Part shown: one piece after another, positions 61,911-64,000 of the stretch
Position numbering within the stretch: position 1 is the stretch's first letter
Layout of the letters: each line of letters begins with the position of its first letter
Assembly (NCBI GenBank): GCA_044220535.1
Contig: JBGAQU010000002.1
Coordinates: 3,230-67,229, forward strand
From: JBDHTS01 sp044220535
Lineage (GTDB): Bacteria > Pseudomonadota > Alphaproteobacteria > Micavibrionales > Micavibrionaceae
Direction: 5' to 3'
Length of the DNA stretch: 64,000 bases
Notes under the pieces: generated by a model
Told to the model about the DNA's origin: nothing
Seen by the model: the letters and a program-made list of their open reading frames with translations, nothing else
Databases searched by the model: none
Made by a program: the position numbers and the translations under genes

Positions 61911-62918
61911 TTACACAGGCGCGGCGGGGCGGCCCGGCAGGGATTTCGCCAGCTTGGCGTTGGTGACGAAATCTTCGGCGATGCGGGCGCAGATTTGTTT
62001 GCCGGTGGTGATTTCATAGCGGCGGGCGCAGCCGGGATTCATGGTGTTGAGCTCGGAGAGGTAACGTTTTCCGTCCGCATCCATCAGCGTATCGACGCCA
62101 TAAAAATGAATGCCGAGGCGGCGCAGCGCAGGATCGATGCGCTTCACCATTTCGATTTCGCGTACACTGGTCGCGGCGGCTTCGTACGATCCGCCTGCCA
62201 TCAGATTGCAGCGCCAGTCGCCCGGCTTCGCCACGCGGCCCAACGCGCCGAGGATCGTGCCGTTGGAAACGATCAGGCGATTATCGGACTGGCGCGGGCT
62301 GTCGAGATATTCCATGGCGAGGCACGCGCCGTTTTTATTCAGGAACGCTTCGATGGCGGCATCGTCCGCCAGGTCGCTTTCGCCAGAGGCGCGCAACCGC
62401 ACCACACCCTTGCCGCCGAAGCTGTTCAGGACTTTCAGGACGATGTCGGGATGGCGTTCGCGAAACTGCCGCACGTTCTCAGCCGTCTGGCACAGCTGGA
62501 TCGCGGGCATCAAATCACCGAGCAAGGGCTGGAGCGCCAGCAGAAAAGATTTACTGCCCGTCCGCATGATCCCGGCGGGGTTGTTGGAAATAAATGCCTC
62601 CGGCCAGAATTTTTCGACACGTTGCAGCAGTTCGTCGGGCGCAAGGTCATAGCGCAGGGAAATCGCATCGATCTCCTTCACCGGAACAGGCTCGACCGGG
62701 AATTCCATCTGGTTTTCAAAAGCATATTCTGCCGTCGCGATACGAGCCAGAAGGCCGCGCGGGGAGGCGCCGTTAAAAAACGCTTCATTGCCGGAAATGG
62801 TACGGTCGGCAATGTAGACAGTTTCCACATCCGGATGAATAGCCAAGTGCCGCACCACAGGATAAAGCGTGGATTCGGAAACATATTCAGCCGTATCGGT
62901 CAGAACCAGTATTTTCAT
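61911..62918 (-). CDS. Glutathione-synthetase-like ATP-grasp ligase
   Basis: 335 residues. MKILVLTDTAEYVSESTLYP starts an N-terminal alpha/beta domain as in GshB. DPALRRLGIHFYGVDTLMDA, DIVLKVLNSFGGKGVVRLRA (ATP-grasp loop) and GKRYLSELNTMNPGCARRYE (E-x-N...N metal site, then the acceptor loop) match the ATP-binding domain of glutathione synthetases. It may make glutathione or another gamma-glutamyl/peptide bond; sequence differs enough from classical GshB to leave the substrate open. It starts the minus-strand run that leads into the M32 and acyltransferase genes. Confidence 0.8.
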   Translation of the reverse strand: MKILVLTDTAEYVSESTLYPVVRHLAIHPDVETVYIADRTISGNEAFFNGASPRGLLARIATAEYAFENQMEFPVEPVPVKEIDAISLRYDLAPDELLQRVEKFWPEAFISNNPAGIMRTGSKSFLLALQPLLGDLMPAIQLCQTAENVRQFRERHPDIVLKVLNSFGGKGVVRLRASGESDLADDAAIEAFLNKNGACLAMEYLDSPRQSDNRLIVSNGTILGALGRVAKPGDWRCNLMAGGSYEAAATSVREIEMVKRIDPALRRLGIHFYGVDTLMDADGKRYLSELNTMNPGCARRYEITTGKQICARIAEDFVTNAKLAKSLPGRPAAPV

Positions 62919-63059
62919 GTCTTGCCTTTATACCCCAAAACCATGCCGAAACACAAATCGGCGCCCCTCTATTTTCATGAAAATTTTTTATTATCAATGC
63001 GTTAATTGAAACACATTTTCGCCACACTTCACCAACGATACGGGTAAAATTAGGTTCCT

Positions 63060-63650
63060 TCAGGCGTGGCCGGCATGGCCGGACAGCATGGCGGGATCAA
63101 TGCCAAGCGCCCGCACGGCGGCGGACCATTTCTGATCGGCGTGGGCTTCGAAGATGATCTCGGGATCGGCATCGGCGACCAGCCAGGCGTTGTCCTGCAT
63201 CTCCTGCTCCAGCTGGCCGGGGCTCCACCCGGCATAGCCCAACACGAACAACATGCGCCCGGGCCCGCGTCCTTCGGCGACGGCGCGCAGCGCGTCGATC
63301 GTGCCGGTGACGCCATAGGTATCATCGATGCGGATCGTATCCTTCTGCTGGTATTCATTGGAATGAAGGATAAATCCGCGCGCGGATTCGACGGGGCCGC
63401 CGTTCAGCACGGGCGTATCGATGCGGACCGGATCCGGCCCGCGGTCATGGATCTGCAACTGGTCCAGCAATTGCCCCAGTTCCAGCCCCGGCACGATATG
63501 GTTGACGACCAAACCCATCGCGCCCTTTGCATCATGGGCACATATGAAGATGACGGCGCGATGAAAGCGCGGATCGCCCATCCCGGGCATGGCAATCAGC
63601 AATTTGCCGGTCAGGTTGATGGAATCGCTGCTGTCAGATGTATGCATCAA
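63060..63650 (-). CDS. yqgE: YqgE/AlgH family protein
   Basis: 196 residues. LTGKLLIAMPGMGDPRFHRA, VIFICAHDAKGAMGLVVNHI, LNGGPVESARGFILHSNEY and VLGYAGWSPGQLEQEMQDNA are the family signatures (DUF179). The role is uncertain; AlgH was linked to alginate regulation in Pseudomonas. The start is ATG 63650 or 63647. It is divergent from the exported protein gene at 63910. Confidence 0.93.
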   Translation of the reverse strand: MMHTSDSSDSINLTGKLLIAMPGMGDPRFHRAVIFICAHDAKGAMGLVVNHIVPGLELGQLLDQLQIHDRGPDPVRIDTPVLNGGPVESARGFILHSNEYQQKDTIRIDDTYGVTGTIDALRAVAEGRGPGRMLFVLGYAGWSPGQLEQEMQDNAWLVADADPEIIFEAHADQKWSAAVRALGIDPAMLSGHAGHA

Positions 63651-63740
63651 AGCTTGATTTCCTTATATCCATCTTATTAGCAGGTTTATGGCATAAATCT
63701 ATCATCGTGTACTAAAAATTCATATTAAAAACAAAGCAAG

Positions 63741-63835
63741 AGGTTTAACTACAGAGCGCGCAGAGAACGCAGAGTTACGAGTGTTTGCGAACCGTCTCTG
63801 CGTTCTCTCCGCGCTCTGTAGTTAAAAAACCTTTT
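63741..63835. repeat. CAGAG-family hairpin between divergent genes
   Basis: AGGTTTAACTACAGAGCGCG ... AGAACGCAGAG pairs with CTCTGCGTTCTCT ... CGCGCTCTGTAGTTA, ending AAAAAACCT. It is a simple two-arm version without the inner palindrome. Unlike most copies it lies upstream of both neighbouring genes. Confidence 0.85.
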
Positions 63836-63909
63836 GTTAGTTTCATCTCGTCGTCCGGATGACGTTATGATAGATTTTTAAAAGTCGTCATTGTATCTGG
63901 ACCATAATT

Positions 63910-64000
63910 ATGCGCCTTTTTCTTTTCACTTTTGCTATTGTTCTTCTCTGCGCCATTCCGGCTTTCGCCCTGACGGGTGAATGGCAACGCGCGGACCATG
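63910..64000 (+). CDS. 5' end of an exported protein, possibly DsbD/ScsB-like
   Basis: Only 30 codons are present: MRLFLFTFAIVLLCAIPAFA is a signal peptide and LTGEWQRADH the start of the mature protein; the rest is beyond the window. A W-Q-x near the start and the place beside yqgE fit the ScsB/DsbD-type thiol-disulfide reductases often found there, but the fragment is too short to be sure. Confidence 0.5.
   Translation, partial: MRLFLFTFAIVLLCAIPAFALTGEWQRADH

Overview
The window looks like a chromosomal segment of a Gram-negative alphaproteobacterium. The evidence is the gene order rpsF-rpsR-rplI-dnaB-alr, a fabD...fabG...acpP-fabF-mltG fatty-acid block, an M16 processing-peptidase-like gene beside thrC, mlaE-mlaF, and yqgE beside the start of an exported protein. 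GC content is moderately high, but several single genes (near 37.6, 44.3 and 56-57.4 kb) are AT-rich. I cannot fix the order or genus from sequence alone. I saw no rRNA, tRNA, transposase or CRISPR array.

Positions 1-27 kb hold a large surface-polysaccharide locus. Reading left to right it has: an outer-membrane beta-barrel protein (cut by the window edge), a VanZ-like protein, a Wzc/GumC chain-length protein, glycosyltransferases, a hexapeptide acyltransferase, a Wzy-like polymerase and a membrane O-acyltransferase, all on the minus strand. Then come a plus-strand dTDP-rhamnose operon (rfbB-rfbD-rfbA-rfbC) ending in a rhamnosyltransferase-like gene, two secreted beta-helix proteins (one with RTX repeats), an SGNH hydrolase, a Wzx-like flippase, a plus-strand Wza/Wzz/WbaP-type trio, and finally ugd, uppP and galU. 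Together these supply UDP-glucose, UDP-glucuronate and dTDP-rhamnose, start and extend lipid-linked repeat units, flip, polymerise and export them, and recycle the undecaprenyl carrier.

Positions 27-33 kb hold one 1872-residue exoprotein with an N-terminal filamentous-haemagglutinin-type domain and a very long right-handed beta-helix. Its only two cysteines lie in the last 40 residues, a layout that recalls HMW1-type anchored two-partner-secretion adhesins. Positions 33-36.4 kb hold an asparagine synthetase, two small unknown genes and dps.

Positions 36.4-43.5 kb are a minus-strand block for fatty-acid and cell-wall synthesis: fabD, murI, fabG, a HAD phosphatase, a 55-residue unknown gene, acpP, fabF and mltG. 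fabD carries an apparent one-base frameshift in its FPGQGSQ motif and is flanked by two long nested palindromes. Positions 44.7-49.5 kb are the ribosomal-protein/dnaB/alr block. Positions 49.6-50.8 kb are decayed sequence that includes a multiply frameshifted M15 D-Ala-D-Ala dipeptidase pseudogene next to alr. Then follow mlaE-mlaF, a small membrane-anchored protein, an M16 peptidase and thrC.

Positions 56-63 kb hold an unusual minus-strand group: an ATP-grasp-like protein whose upstream coding sequence seems cut by an in-frame TAG, two M32 carboxypeptidases on either side of a FeeM/exosortase-associated-type acyltransferase, and a glutathione-synthetase-like ATP-grasp enzyme. yqgE and the 5' end of an exported protein close the window.

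Two families of palindromic repeats are scattered through intergenic spaces. One is a REP/REPIN-like family built on GTCATCCCGGCGAAGG. The other is a CAGAG-rich family of long hairpins, many carrying a GCCTGCGGCGCTG module.
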